A DNA stretch of 64,000 nt, taken from NCBI RefSeq assembly GCF_027244095.1, contig NC_069665.1:3164501-3228500 (forward strand), written 5' to 3'. This stretch comes from Hemicordylus capensis (lineage: Eukaryota > Chordata > Lepidosauria > Squamata > Cordylidae). The notes under the pieces are model-generated. The model searched no databases, was not told where the DNA came from, and was given only the letters and a program-made list of their open reading frames with translations. Shown here in pieces: positions 54,073-63,867 of this stretch. Every line of letters starts with the position of its first letter. Within the stretch, counting starts at the first letter, position 1. A program made the translations under genes and the position numbers.

Positions 54073-54544
54073 CCTGGGGATGATGCTCAGCCACTCTGGG
54101 TCTACAAGCTTCCCAGATGGGCAGAAGAGATGAGTTACAGAGCCACCTCACGCACACGACGTGGAGGGGGACGACGGAGGAAGAGGAGCCAGGGATAGGT
54201 CTTTGCTAAAAGGAGCAGGGGCTCGGTCCCAGACACCAAGCCGCTGGACACACACAGGGCGAGGCTGTTTGGCTCCTGCAGTGCTTCGGTGAGAATCTCA
54301 CACATTGCACGGGCAGCCCAAGATGGAACACACACAGAGCAAAACAAAGAAAGAAACCAACAAACCCAGAGAGCGGAAAGAGTAAGTGGTGGAGGGGGAA
54401 TCCTGCGTGCAGCAAGTCCAGAGGCCGTTGTCTGGGCAGTGCAATTCACAGACACGGAGGAGGAGACACGGCAGAAGAAAGAGGCCCCCACACCACCACC
54501 AGACAGTTCTCTTTCAGCACCCTTCCACCAGGGATCCTCGCTCT

Positions 54545-54655
54545 TGAGGACCCAGCCACTGTTGGACTGCAAGGAGCATCATCGCCAGCTGCAACCCACT
54601 GTGGCTGAGCATGATGGGAGCTGCTGTCCAACCCCATCGAGAACCCCCTGAGCGA
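54545..54655. mobile_element. Palindromic hAT-type MITE, diverged, in the PDPR 3' UTR
   Basis: TTGGACTGCAAGGAGCATC and GCATGATGGGAGCTGCTGTC, then CCATCGAGAACCCC. Confidence 0.55.
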
Positions 54656-54934
54656 CTCCGCATGTTCAGACCGGCTCAAGTCTGCCTTGTGGAGGGACAG
54701 CTCTGGAGCAGCCGGCCTCCGGGGCCCCCTCCAGCAACAGAGCGCACCGAGAGAGGAGCGCTGCAGGCGGAGAGGAGGGGAGGTGTCCCTGCTCCTGCAC
54801 CGCTGGCAAGAGCAGGGGGTGCGAAGTGCTATCGAAAAGGAGAGGGAAAGCAGACCCAGGAGGTCCTGCAAGGCTGCATCCTGCGCTCTTAGGGCGGGTT
54901 CAGCAGTATTCTCTGCAACCGGGATTCGCAGGCG

Positions 54935-55015
54935 CGGCTGACTACAACTCCCATCATCCCCAGCTGCAACAGCCTTTGGCTGGGTTGTAGCCAGCCACCT
55001 CTGGGGATCCTTGTT
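54935..55015. mobile_element. Palindromic hAT-type MITE in the PDPR 3' UTR
   Basis: GACTACAACTCCCATCATCC then a worn right arm (GGCTGGGTTGTAGCCAGCC). Confidence 0.65.
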
Positions 55016-55359
55016 ACAGAGAGCGCTCGTGTTCAGGAGAGCAAGCGCTCACTTCTCCACCCCACAGAGCCCTTTGGCCTGGAGCTGAGTGGCTGGGACC
55101 GCAGCGACAGGAGTGTGTATATCAGGGGGAAGAAAAAGAAAGAGAGAGAGAGAGAGAGGAGATCTAGAACGGGAGAGGCAACCTTGGCTCTCCCGCTGTT
55201 GCTGACCGACAACGCAGTCCGGCACCAGCTGCAAAGCCAAGGCCACCCACTCCTGGTCTAGGATGTACAAAATGTAACAGACCCCAAAGGCTACACAGAG
55301 TCCTTCTGTAGCAGCAGCAGCAGCAGAGGTTGGGCATCGCTCCTGCCGGCCGGGTGGCG

Positions 55360-55767
55360 TTACTTCCCCTGGAAGCCGCTGAACTCCATGGCGTCTTTGC
55401 GCCGGCGGGGGGGCATGAGGAGGGAGCTGAAGGGGTAGAGCTTGGCCTTGGCCTGGAAGAGCTGCCCGGCGATGTCGATCTCGTACTCGCCCTGGTTGAC
55501 AAAGTCGGGCGTCACCAGCTGCTCCTCGCCCGTGTCCGGGTGCGGGTTCTGGACGAAGCCCAGGCAGACGTGCCGCTCCAGGGTGTAGCTGTAGGCGCTG
55601 CTGGTGGTCTTGCCCACGTAGTGGCCGTTGCGATAGATGGGCTCCCCCCACCAGGGCCAGAGGTCCAGGTCCGTGTCGTGGTCTTCCAGGATGAACATGG
55701 TGAAGCGCTTGGACACCCCCTCCTGCTTCTGGCGCATCAGGGCCTCCCGCCCAATGAAGTCGGTGCC
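55360..55767 (-). CDS. PDPR: PDPR last coding exon with stop
   Basis: Acceptor CCCCAG|GGCACC; starts GTDFIGREALMRQKQ and runs through LEDHDTDLDLWPWWGEPIY and SSAYSYTLERHVCLGF. It ends RRRKDAMEFSGFQGK followed by TAA (55360-55362). This is the GcvT C-terminal barrel. The last dozen residues differ from human in detail but keep the RRKDxME pattern. Confidence 0.96.
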   Translation of the reverse strand, partial: GTDFIGREALMRQKQEGVSKRFTMFILEDHDTDLDLWPWWGEPIYRNGHYVGKTTSSAYSYTLERHVCLGFVQNPHPDTGEEQLVTPDFVNQGEYEIDIAGQLFQAKAKLYPFSSLLMPPRRRKDAMEFSGFQGK

Positions 55768-57930
55768 CTGGGGAGGGGGCGGGGGGGAGAGAGAGGGGGG
55801 CGCTCAGCAGGGGCAGTCAACAGGGGGCTTTTGAGAGAGAGAACCAGAGGAGGCGCTGCTTTGGAAGGGCTGACATAGGGACACAGGGAGCTGCTGCCTT
55901 TTACCGAGTCAGGCCATGGTCCGTCTCGTGCAGGGCCGTCTGCGCTGACTGGCAGCACCTCGCTGAGATTCCAGACAGACATGCCCAGCCCTGCATTTCC
56001 CAGCTGCCAGGGACTGACCTGGGACCTCCTGTACGTAAGCAGCTGCTCCACTACTGAGCTACGGTGCCGTCCCATAAGGCAGAGGCGGGCAAACTTGCGT
56101 CCCCCAGCTGTTGTCGAACAACAACTCCCATCATCCCCCGTGGCTGGGGATCATCCCCCGTGGCTGGGGATGATGGGGGTTGTAGTTCAACCACAGCTGA
56201 AGGGCCAAGCTTGCCCAACCCTGCCCTCAGGGGAAGATCTTACAGCGCTCACATCATGTAGCCTCCCAACCGACTGCAAACCAAGGCAGACCCTGCTTAG
56301 CAAAGGGGACAATTCACGCTTGCTACCCCAAGACCAGCTCTCCTCGACATAGGGACACCGGAAGCTGCCTAGTACTGAGTCGGACCCTGGGTCCATCCAG
56401 CTCAGTATAGTCTACCCAGACTGGCAGCGGCTTCTCCAAGGTTGCAGGCAGGAGCCTCACCCAGCCCTTCCTGGAGGATGCTGCCAGGGAGGGAACCCGG
56501 GACCTTCTGCCTGCAAGCAAAGCAGATGCTCCATCCCCTCGGGGGAATCTCTTACAGCGGCCACATGTCGTCTCCCATCCAAATGCAAGCCAAGGCAGGC
56601 CCTGCTTAGCAAAGGGGGCCACTCCCGCTCACTGGTGTAAGGCCCGCCCCCAAGCTCAGAAAGCCCCGCTCCGGAGCACAGAGAGCTTCTGTTTCGGCGG
56701 CTCCCACCCGCGCCCAAGCCCGGCTCCAGCAACCCGTCGCCCCTGCTTGCGTGCACCTTCTCCAGCTTAACCCGGAACTCGCGCCCACATTCCAGAGGGG
56801 TGGTGAACGCATCCAAGTCCTGGCCCCAGAAGGCAAAAAACTTCTCAATGCGCAGGCTGCGGAGAGCGTAGTAGCCCGAGTTCCGGATGCCGTACTTCTG
56901 CCCCACGCTCATCACCTCGTTGTACACGTGCAGGGCGTACTGCGGAGGGAGAGACAAAAGACATCATGGGCGCCACCAGGTGGCCCAAGGCGGCAATTTC
57001 TCCGCAACTCCCTGGCACTGAGACCTGGCAGCCGATACAGCCAATGGCACAACCCTGCAGGCAGCAGAATTATCCAGACCCATTAAAGTAGCTGCCAATG
57101 CGACTCTAAATCGGCTACCATATTTACCCGAATAGAAGGAGACGCTGAATCTAAGGCGATGCCTTAACGGGCAGAGATTAAATACAGCTTATACCTGTAT
57201 TTACCCCAAAGGAAGAGGACTCTGAATTCAAGACAATCCCCCTATATTTAACAGGAAGGAATGCAGGGGCGGGGGGACCTTATCTTGGATGTGGGTAAAT
57301 ACAATATACTGGAAAGGGTGGCACAGTTTCACAGTTTAGGGCAGAAGTTCCCAAGACTGGTTCAGGCTGGTTAGACCACCCTCTGGAAAAACAGGGCCTG
57401 GGTCTCCCCAGTGGCAATGGGCCCAAAGGTCCCACAAACTAGGGAGCTCGCCCAAGGCCAGAGGAGCCTCTCACCTCAATTGGGATGTAGAGCATGAATC
57501 CTGGCTCTCCGGTGTGTGTCATGCTCATGACACGGATGCCGTTGGCATAGCCCACGCTCATTTCCTGCAGAAACAGGGACCAAACGGAGAGGGTTCAGGT
57601 TGACCCAGAACATAGGAACATAGGAAACTGCCATATACTTTGTCAGACCATTGGTCCATCTAGCTCAGTATTCTCTTCACAGACTGGCAGCGGCTTCTCC
57701 AAGGTTGCAGGCAGGAGTCTCTCTCAGCCGTATCTTGGAGATGCTGCCAGGGAGGGAACTTGGAATCTTCTGCTCTTCCCAGAGCGGCTTCATCCCCTAA
57801 GGGGGGAATATCTTCCAGTGCTCACACCTCTGGTCTCCCATTCAAATGCAACCAGGGCAGACCCTGCTTAGCTATGGGGACAAGTCATGCTTGCTACCAC
57901 AAGACCAGCTCTCCTCCCATGAACAAAACC

Positions 57931-57962
<32 letters not shown>

Positions 57963-60900
57963 CAATCACGCACTCTGCCCAACGCGGCAAAGGTGAGCAG
58001 CTGCCCAGCAGAAAGAGCTGGACTCACTCCTAAAAGCAGTTCTGCCATGGAATAGGCAGCATTTCAGTGGAAGAGGGGAGAAAGAGCCAGCTGTAGGTAC
58101 AGGATGTCTCAACTTCGCTGGGACTAGGCCAATGATCTTCACTATTTTTCAAGTGGAGGCCAATTTGGGGGGGAAAAAAAATAAAGACACCCTTAAATAC
58201 GAGAGCCATTTCCCACTGTGCTGAGAGTACTGCGTGTTTCTCAGTGCTGGGCCCTTTAAGAGAGACGGAGTGCTCTAGGAGGAAAGCCCCGGGAAGGGCT
58301 ACGCTTCCCAGCACTCCGTGCCCACCTCCCAAGATGGTGCAGGGGCTCAAAAGAATTAAGATTCCCTTCAAGGAGCCCTCCAGTGCTCAATCATTCGCAT
58401 GTTATGTTGAACACAGGTACAGAAGCACGCTTCCTGTCTGAACCATGCATTTGAAGGGCCCAAATCCAGGTTCACCTTTCAAATGAACACAGGTCGAGTC
58501 ATTCACACAAACACACTCGTACAGCACAATGTCCGAACTGGGTTGTAGCCATTGTTGCTGGAATGCAGTAACACCACTACTCCTCTGGAATGTCTAAGCA
58601 GAGGAAATTCCCCTCCTCCTCCTCCTCCTCACACTCAGGTGACTGGAGAGAGGTCCCATCAGCAGACCATTAACATCTACTGGCCAAGAGGCGAGATGGA
58701 GGTTTCTCTCGGAAGGCTCCCTGGCTTGCTGGGTGAAAAGCTGCTTTGGGTGGGCGGGGGGTGCTCAGCAGAGGGCTGCCCCATCTGGAAAGGCTCCTTT
58801 GACCAAGTGCGCCCCCCCCCCGCCCTTCACAGGCACCAGAGGATGGACACAAGATCCTCTGTCTGTGGACAAAAGGGCTGTGTAGTTTGGAGAGCGGTCA
58901 GAAATGCAGACGGTACATCCGTAAGAATAAAAATAAACAAGCTCACAAGTATTCTGCACACGCCAGAATCGCTCAAGACATTCCAGAGTGCTCATATTTC
59001 TGCAGGGCACACAAGCCCCCCCTTTCAATTGCCTTGCGGCCAGCCAATTTACGACCAACTCCGCCACCCTGCTATAATTGGGGAGGGAGGGGTGCGATTG
59101 GAGGCAAAGCCTCACTGGCTCGTGGGCACTGAGACCCCAGTGTAGGTTTTCGACCTTACAGAAATGTACCTTCTCGCGCGGGCTTGGGAAAGCTTCACAT
59201 TTCAAAGGAGGAGGAAGGCAGCAACTGGGGAAGACAAGCGAGGCAGTGTGGTGTGGAGGCCAAGAGACAGAGCCTCGACACACAAAGTGGCCTCAGGCAA
59301 GCCACCATCTCTTGGCCTTGGGGCAATTCCAAGGGCAACGGAATCAGGCATGTTACCACTTTTTCCATGACTGCAGCCGTGAGCAAATCTTCAAGTTGAC
59401 AGTACGTACACCCACTGTACTAGCAAGGGAACATCTCCCACTATAAGGCCATCTTTTTACAAAACCCTTAAATACTATAGATATTGTCTGAAATGTCCAA
59501 AACACATCAGAAACAGAACCAGCAACTATGCCCAAAGATTCGGATTTTGTTACCAATGTATTTTGAACATTTCAGGCACCATCTATAATATTTAGGGGTT
59601 TTGTAAAAAGATGGCCTTAGGAGATGTCCTCTTGCCAGTGGGTATCTATAGTATCAATTTTAAAATCTGCTTGAAAAATTTTCAACACTCATTGAAAAAG
59701 CGGTAACATGTCTGATTCCGTTACCTTTAGAATTGCCCTTTGGCCTTCCGACCTGCAATACATGGGAATAATAACGATGATCTTTCTGGTCTTGCTGAAA
59801 TAATGCATTGGGATGTGCACAAAACACAATCTGGACACCAAATCGCAGCACATCCCTTTAATGAAGGGATTACACATCCCCTTTCAGATGGAGGAGAGCA
59901 AGTCCCTACCTGTTCCTCCACCACTCGCCACCACTTCCTTAATCGCAGTGCCCCGCTCAGCTATCATTAAGTGCCAGCAGCAGATGATGATAGCGTGGAG
60001 GCGAGCAGTTGAGGAGCAGGCCCCTGCTCTCCACCATGTGACAGGGGATGTGTAGTCCCTCCGTTAAAGGGACGTGCTGCGATCCGGCAGTCCGGATTAC
60101 ATTTTGTGCACATCCTTAATAATGTATATGAAGCACTCCGAACATTCAAAAACATAGCTTCCCATCCTTGAATACCCAGATACTGTTGGACTACAACTCC
60201 CATCATCACCAGCTGGGGATGATGGGAGTTGTAGTCCAACATCTGGTGGCCCAAGCAGGGGAGTAGCAAGGTTGGAGTGGGCCCTGGGACAAAGGTGAAG
60301 ATGGGCCCCTGTCTCCCCACTCTTCCACCTCCCCCCCTCCGCCTACACCGTGTAGAAGAAGTGTAAGGACCTGGTAAAAACCAAAGCATTGTTGGCATGT
60401 CCTTCCTCTCACAACTATGCAAATAATATCACACACTCCCCATGCACACATTCGGAACAGACGCACTTGCACATGTGCATTCCCCTGGCTCAGAGGGGTT
60501 TTTTTTGAGAAATCTCCTGGAGAAGACTTGTCTTTTACGAAGCCAAGAGGAGTCCTGCGATCGTGAGCCACCAGCTTGCCAGTGAGTCAGGGAGATGGGA
60601 GCGGAGAGAGCCAAGAGTGAGCTGTCACCCAGCTGGTGGGCCCTCCTCCTTCAGGGGCCCAGGGACATTTGTGCCTCCTTGCTCAATGATTGCTTCACCC
60701 CTGGACCCACAGGTAGGAAGCCCTGCCTGAGAGCACAACAGTCTTCAACACCTCCTAGCCTCAGGCAACCTTTTCCACATCACTTTGTGCATTAAGGGGC
60801 CCTGACATGTTTGCTCCAGAAACTTCTTGCTGCAGAAACCTGTATCCTGCAGCCTAAGCTCAGCAGTCTTTCAGGAGAGTTGGTCTGCTATTACTGAACT

Positions 60901-63681
60901 TCCCAGGGAGGAGCCCCCAGGTTTCCGCAGAACACATTTTGAAGACCACTGAACAAATCCCACTCCAAGGCGACGCATGCACACGACCACAGGTATCCCA
61001 GTGCATGCCCCTCTGTCCTACGCATGGCCTCTCTCTCTCTCCTCCCTGCCATTGTTAAAAAATAAATAAAGAATCCAAAAAGCAACGTACCTTGCAAAAG
61101 AGAGAGGGGAAATGCTCTGGGGTCATTGGTGCATAGGACAGCTCTGAGAGGACATCCACGGCACGTGGGCCAATCAGATTGAGAGCTGAGCAGAGAAAAG
61201 CAGAACATTTGTGACCTCTAAGTGGCCGGCAGCAGTCAAAGGGAGGGCCCACACCATCAGCTGCTCCCCCCACCCAGATTTCTTTTGACCTCTCTCACAG
61301 CTCCACCTCAGGGCTGTAAAAAAAAAGTGCATAAGCCAGCTGGGGTAGCGGATACCACCTGGGTGGGGATGAATGCATGCACCCTGTGATGTTTGATAAG
61401 GTCTGCACCCCTGGAGATGGGAAAGAGGAGAGAGCACTGAAAGACCTATATCATCCAGGGCTCTCTTGTGCCTTGATTGTCCTGACCATTGGGCCTGCAA
61501 TGGCCACATTTGCAAGGATGCCTTCAATGCTTTTAAAGGGTTTCGAAACACAAGGACCACTATAAAGTGTTGTCAGTGTTATCAGAGGAATGGAAATGAA
61601 GATTGGCAGGAACGTTCTCCAAAGATCACTCCACGGAGAGAGGACAACCAGGTGTCCATTGTTGCCCTAACCCTGGACCCAGTGGTGGCTGGTGCGGGCA
61701 CTGGGAGGCACCTTTAGGTATAAATTAGTAGGTGCTTACCTCCCAAAGCGCCACACCTGAAAGCTTTCCCCAGCAGCAGCAGCTGGTGGAGGATCAGCAA
61801 CGCCACTCGGCTGGCAGAGGCCACTGGTGTGGCCACCAATGGCCTCCATGCATGTGCGGAGGCCGGCTGTGGAGCCGATCCTCTGCCGCAGCGGGTGCTG
61901 GGCAGCGCTTCTGGGAAGAGCTTTCAGGTGCGGCAGTACGGGAAACAAAGTAAAGATGTGCCACTGAGTCGGTGTCGACGGCTGGCGCCCACAGAGCCCT
62001 GTGGTTGTCTTGGGTAGAATACAGGAGGAGTTTCTCATTGCCTCCTCCCGTGTAGTTTGAGAGGATGCCTTTCAGCATCTTCCTATATCGCTGCTGCCCA
62101 ATATAAGTGCTTCCCATAGTCTGGGAAAGAGATCAGCAGGGATTCGAACCAGCAACCACTAGTCATGTTTAGCGGGTTCCTCGGTGCGACTCCAAGTTGC
62201 TCCGGCTGTGCCAGTCCGGCTGCCGCCCCACCCCACCCCGGCATACCTGTATACTTCCAGGTGACGTCCTCCAAGAGCAGGTTGCTATCTTCAGGCATGT
62301 GCTTCTTCAGCCAGGCCCAGCAATGGATCTGCTGGTCTGTGGGAGAAATCATGAAGAAGCTGCAAGACAAACGACACCAAAGCTGTTAAGCACAGGGAAG
62401 GGGCAGCAGAGCCGGCCACAGCTGTTTGCACAAGAACAGCCCTGCCGGATCAGGCCCACGGAGGCCCAGCTAGTCCCGCACCCTGTTTCCCACAGTGGCC
62501 CGCCAGATGCTGCTGGGGAGCCCACAGGCAAGAGGTGTGTGCCTGCCCTCTCTCCTGCTGTGACTCCCCTGCAACTGGTATTGAGAGGCATCTTGCCTCT
62601 GAGATTGGAGATGGACTATAGCCACCAGACTAGCAGCCACTGATAAACCTGTCCTCCTCCATGAATTTGTCTAAGCCCCTTTTCAAGCCATTCAAGCTAG
62701 TGGCCATCACCACATCCCGCGGCAGAGAATCCCACAGATCAATTTCCAGATGAGTTTCCAGAAGGGGCACATGACCAAACTAGGCAGCACGCCTGGTCCA
62801 AGACTGGGCCTGTATACTTGGCTTTGCAAATGCAAATAGCAGGCAGGGAGATGTGGGGTGGGCAGTACAGTCTGGTCTGGGACCGCAACATGAGAGGTGA
62901 GGGACTTGAACTCTTGCCCCCGCCCCCTCCCCTCCCCAGGGTCCCAATCTGGACTGCAGCTGATCTCTGACAAGGGAAGAATACTCCTGTTGGTGTGGAA
63001 AGGAAAAACTGTCCTCTGGGACAAAGGGCAGCAACACAAGGAGGGAAGCAGGGAGGTCAGGTCCCTGGAGAACAGCTTGCCACCTGCTGAATCTCGTGAA
63101 AAGGAACAGGAGTAGATTCAGGGTGGACAAAGGAAACAACTTCTTCACACAATGCAAGGCATGGCAAGGATTCACAATCTTGGTTCCCCAGATGTTGCCA
63201 AACTAAAACTCCCATCGAGCAAAGAAACTCCTCCCTGCCCAGCATTGGCAATTGTGGCTGCGGATGATGGGAGTTGTAGTCCAACATCTGGGGACCCCAG
63301 ACTGGGAGGCCCTCTCTTATGTAATGAGCAAAGGAACTCCCCCCCACCAGACATCACACCCTCGCCCATCTTTGCAGAGCGATCCGTGCCATCTCTGCTT
63401 CCAGGCACATGGCCGGACCAGGCCCTGCACAGTGTGGGGAGTGCAGTGTGAAAGGACCCAGAGCAAGGAGGCAGCGCCAAGTAAGCCAGCGTGCGTGCAA
63501 GCAAGCAAGGGGCCCAAGCTGCATGATCCTACCTGCGTTTGTTGATGCGGACCACGCTGCAGTCGTTCTCGTAGCCCCCGCTGTGATTGAGCATCCCCGT
63601 GTGCACGATGTGTCCAACTGGTACATCCAGGTCATTGGAGAAGAGATACTGCAGGACCTGCAGGGCCTGGTCCCCCGTGGA
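55360..63681 (-). CDS. PDPR: Pyruvate dehydrogenase phosphatase regulatory subunit, 3' six coding exons (partial)
   Basis: Mitochondrial matrix flavoprotein that binds the catalytic phosphatase PDP1 and lowers its sensitivity to magnesium, so tuning reactivation of the pyruvate dehydrogenase complex. It belongs to the dimethylglycine/sarcosine dehydrogenase family with a C-terminal GcvT-like fold. Exons in transcript order: 63681-63533, 62359-62247, 61185-61091, 57564-57475, 56939-56757, 55767-55360. They total 1038 nt (345 aa plus TAA) with matching phases and GT..AG borders, about the last 40% of an approximately 880-aa protein. Diagnostic stretches are VPVGHIVHTGMLN, FFMISPTDQQIHCWAWLKK, LNLIGPRAVDVLSELSYAP, EMSVGYANGIRVMSMTHTGE, YGIRNSGYYALRSLRIEKFF and LDLWPWWGEPIYRNG. 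These match human PDPR as I remember it far better than SARDH or DMGDH. Upstream exons lie past 64000. A PDPR paralogue cannot be excluded without synteny data. Confidence 0.95.
55872..56072 (-). mobile_element. tRNA-type SINE (PDPR intron)
   Basis: GAGCTGCTGCCTTTTACC, GGACTGACCTGGGACC, CTCCACTACTGAGCTACGG. Confidence 0.72.
56080..56223. mobile_element. Palindromic hAT-type MITE with internal duplication (PDPR intron)
   Basis: Ends CAGAGGCGGGCAAACTTGCG / CAAGCTTGCCCAACCCTG. Flanks CCATAAGG (56072-56079) and CCCTCAGG (56224-56231) match 6 of 8. The block ATCATCCCCCGTGGCTGGGG occurs twice in a row. Confidence 0.78.
56226..56640 (-). mobile_element. 5S-type head plus full composite SINE in tandem (PDPR intron)
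   Basis: 56226-56347 is an inverse 5S-like head (CAGACCCTGCTTAGCAAAGG). 56349-56640 is a whole composite, from tail (GAAGCTGCCTAGTACTGAG) to head (CAGGCCCTGCTTAGCAAAGG). Confidence 0.77.
56757..56939 (-). CDS. PDPR: PDPR penultimate coding exon
   Basis: 61 codons: YALHVYNEVMSVGQKYGIRN, then SGYYALRSLRIEKFFAFWG and TPLECGREFRVKLEK. Acceptor CCGCAG|TAC, donor AAG|GTGCAC, phase 0. Confidence 0.94.
57119..57305. mobile_element. MITE with ACCATATTTACCC ends (PDPR intron)
   Basis: ACCATATTTACCCGAATAGA at the left; GATGTGGGTAAATACAAT at the right. Internal TCTGAATTCAAGACAATCCC repeats the CTGAATCTAAGGCGATGCC block. Confidence 0.65.
57475..57564 (-). CDS. PDPR: PDPR internal coding exon (3rd from the 3' end)
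   Basis: 30 codons: EMSVGYANGIRVMSMTHTGE, then PGFMLYIPIE. Acceptor CTGCAG|GAAATG, donor GAG|GTGAGA, phase 0 at both ends. Confidence 0.95.
57612..57925 (-). mobile_element. 5S/tRNA composite SINE, full length (PDPR intron)
   Basis: AGGAACATAGGAAACTGCC, ATCTAGCTCAGTATTCTC, GGGAGGGAACTTGG, GGTCTCCCATTCAAATGC, CAGACCCTGCTTAGC, AAGACCAGCTCTCC. Confidence 0.82.
57930..59400. other. PDPR intron DNA, mostly unassigned
   Basis: (GA)n at about 57937-57962. A possible MITE at 58385-58560 (TGTTGAACACAGGTACAG, TTCATTTGAAAGG-type symmetry) resembling 51195-51465. Nothing else recognised. Confidence 0.4.
59405..59660. mobile_element. Foldback element (PDPR intron)
   Basis: AAGGCCATCTTTTTACAAAA, CCCTTAAATACTATAGAT and GTCTGAAATGT (59441-59497) pair with ACATTTCAGGC, ATCTATAATATTTAGGGG and TTTTGTAAAAAGATGGCCTT (59565-59619). 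No duplication found. Confidence 0.72.
59811..60115. mobile_element. Foldback MITE (PDPR intron)
   Basis: Ends GGGATGTGCACAAAACAC and CATTTTGTGCACATCC. Inner GCAGCACATCCCTTTAATGA pairs with GTTAAAGGGACGTGCTGC. The outer arm resembles that of 38693-39148. Confidence 0.72.
60163..60255. mobile_element. Palindromic hAT-type MITE, truncated by the next element (PDPR intron)
   Basis: GGACTACAACTCCCATCATC and inverse GATGATGGGAGTTGTAGTCC, almost perfect short hairpin. Confidence 0.75.
60256..60703. mobile_element. hAT-like MITE (PDPR intron)
   Basis: Begins CAGGGGAGTAGCAAGG and ends GCTTCACCCCTG. GGGCCCTGGGAC near the left pairs with GGGGCCCAGGGAC near the right. Flanks GGCCCAAG/GACCCACA match weakly. 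Confidence 0.55.
61091..61185 (-). CDS. PDPR: PDPR internal coding exon (4th from the 3' end)
   Basis: Encodes LNLIGPRAVDVLSELSYAP, then MTPEHFPSLFCK. Acceptor CTCAG|CT, donor CAAG|GTACGT. The LIGPRA motif is typical of the GcvT-like part of this family. Confidence 0.95.
61370..61525 (+). repeat. Unclassified dispersed repeat, copy B (PDPR intron)
   Basis: Opposite-strand counterpart of 17320-17510: GGTCTGCACCCCTGGAGATG, GATTGTCCTGACCATTGGG and CCTGCAATGGCCACATTTGC. Confidence 0.55.
61952..62165 (-). mobile_element. Sauria-type SINE (PDPR intron)
   Basis: GAGTCGGTGTCGACGGCTGG, AGAATACAGGAGGAGTTTCT, CATAGTCTGGGAAAGAGATC, GGGATTCGAACCAGC. It ends about 80 bp from an exon edge. Confidence 0.85.
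62247..62359 (-). CDS. PDPR: PDPR internal coding exon (5th from the 3' end)
   Basis: Encodes FFMISPTDQQIHCWAWLKK, then MPEDSNLLLEDVTWKYT. Acceptor TTGCAG|C, donor ACAG|GTATGC. Both split codons (Ser in, Ala out) agree with neighbours. Confidence 0.95.
62425..62760 (-). mobile_element. CR1-like LINE 3' region (PDPR intron)
   Basis: CTGCCGGATCAGGCCCACG, CCTGTTTCCCACAGTGGCC, AACCTGTCCTCCTCCATGAA, GTGGCCATCACCACATC. Confidence 0.67.
62765..63165. other. PDPR intron DNA, unassigned
   Basis: No repeat or exon recognised. Confidence 0.35.
63172..63312. mobile_element. Palindromic hAT-type MITE (PDPR intron)
   Basis: CTTGGTTCCCCAGATGTTGC, CAAACTAAAACTCCCATC, inverse GGATGATGGGAGTTGTAGTC, CATCTGGGGACCCCAGACTG. 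Confidence 0.72.
63533..63681 (-). CDS. PDPR: PDPR internal coding exon (6th from the 3' end)
   Basis: Acceptor CTGCAG|TCCACG, donor CGCAG|GTAGGA. Encodes STGDQALQVLQYLFSNDL, then VPVGHIVHTGMLN and GGYENDCSVVRINKR. Ends with two bases of a serine codon completed by the next exon. Confidence 0.94.
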
Positions 63682-63867
63682 CTGCAGAGGTGGGGAAAGG
63701 GGGAGGCGGGAGGGAGAGGGAGAGAGGCACAGCAGGCTCCAACATCCCCTAGAAGAGATTCCAGCTCTCAATGGGACAGGTAACTCAAGTCATGGGTGTG
63801 GGAGGAGGAGAAGTGTCGCCCAAGAGACAGATGGAGTCTTGAAAAAAATATGCAGGAAATCTTTTCT

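Larger units (their letters stand above)
52005..55359 (-). other. PDPR: Probable PDPR 3' UTR
   Basis: From the stop codon to the first good minus-strand poly(A) signal, AATAAA (52026-52021). The roughly 3.35 kb are poorer in SINEs and LINEs than flanking DNA, as expected of transcribed UTR, but hold three palindromic MITE copies (53945-54072, 54545-54655, 54935-55015). A CTG-rich tract (plus strand CAG, about 55307-55326) and a GA/CT run (about 55139-55158) lie just after the stop. Inferred from the signal and gene position; an earlier cleavage site is possible. Confidence 0.5.

Noticed and set aside
56226-56660. Possible extra PDPR exon, from the open frame continuing past 56757
   Set aside because: Donor AAG|GTGCAC ends the exon; the rest is SINE sequence.
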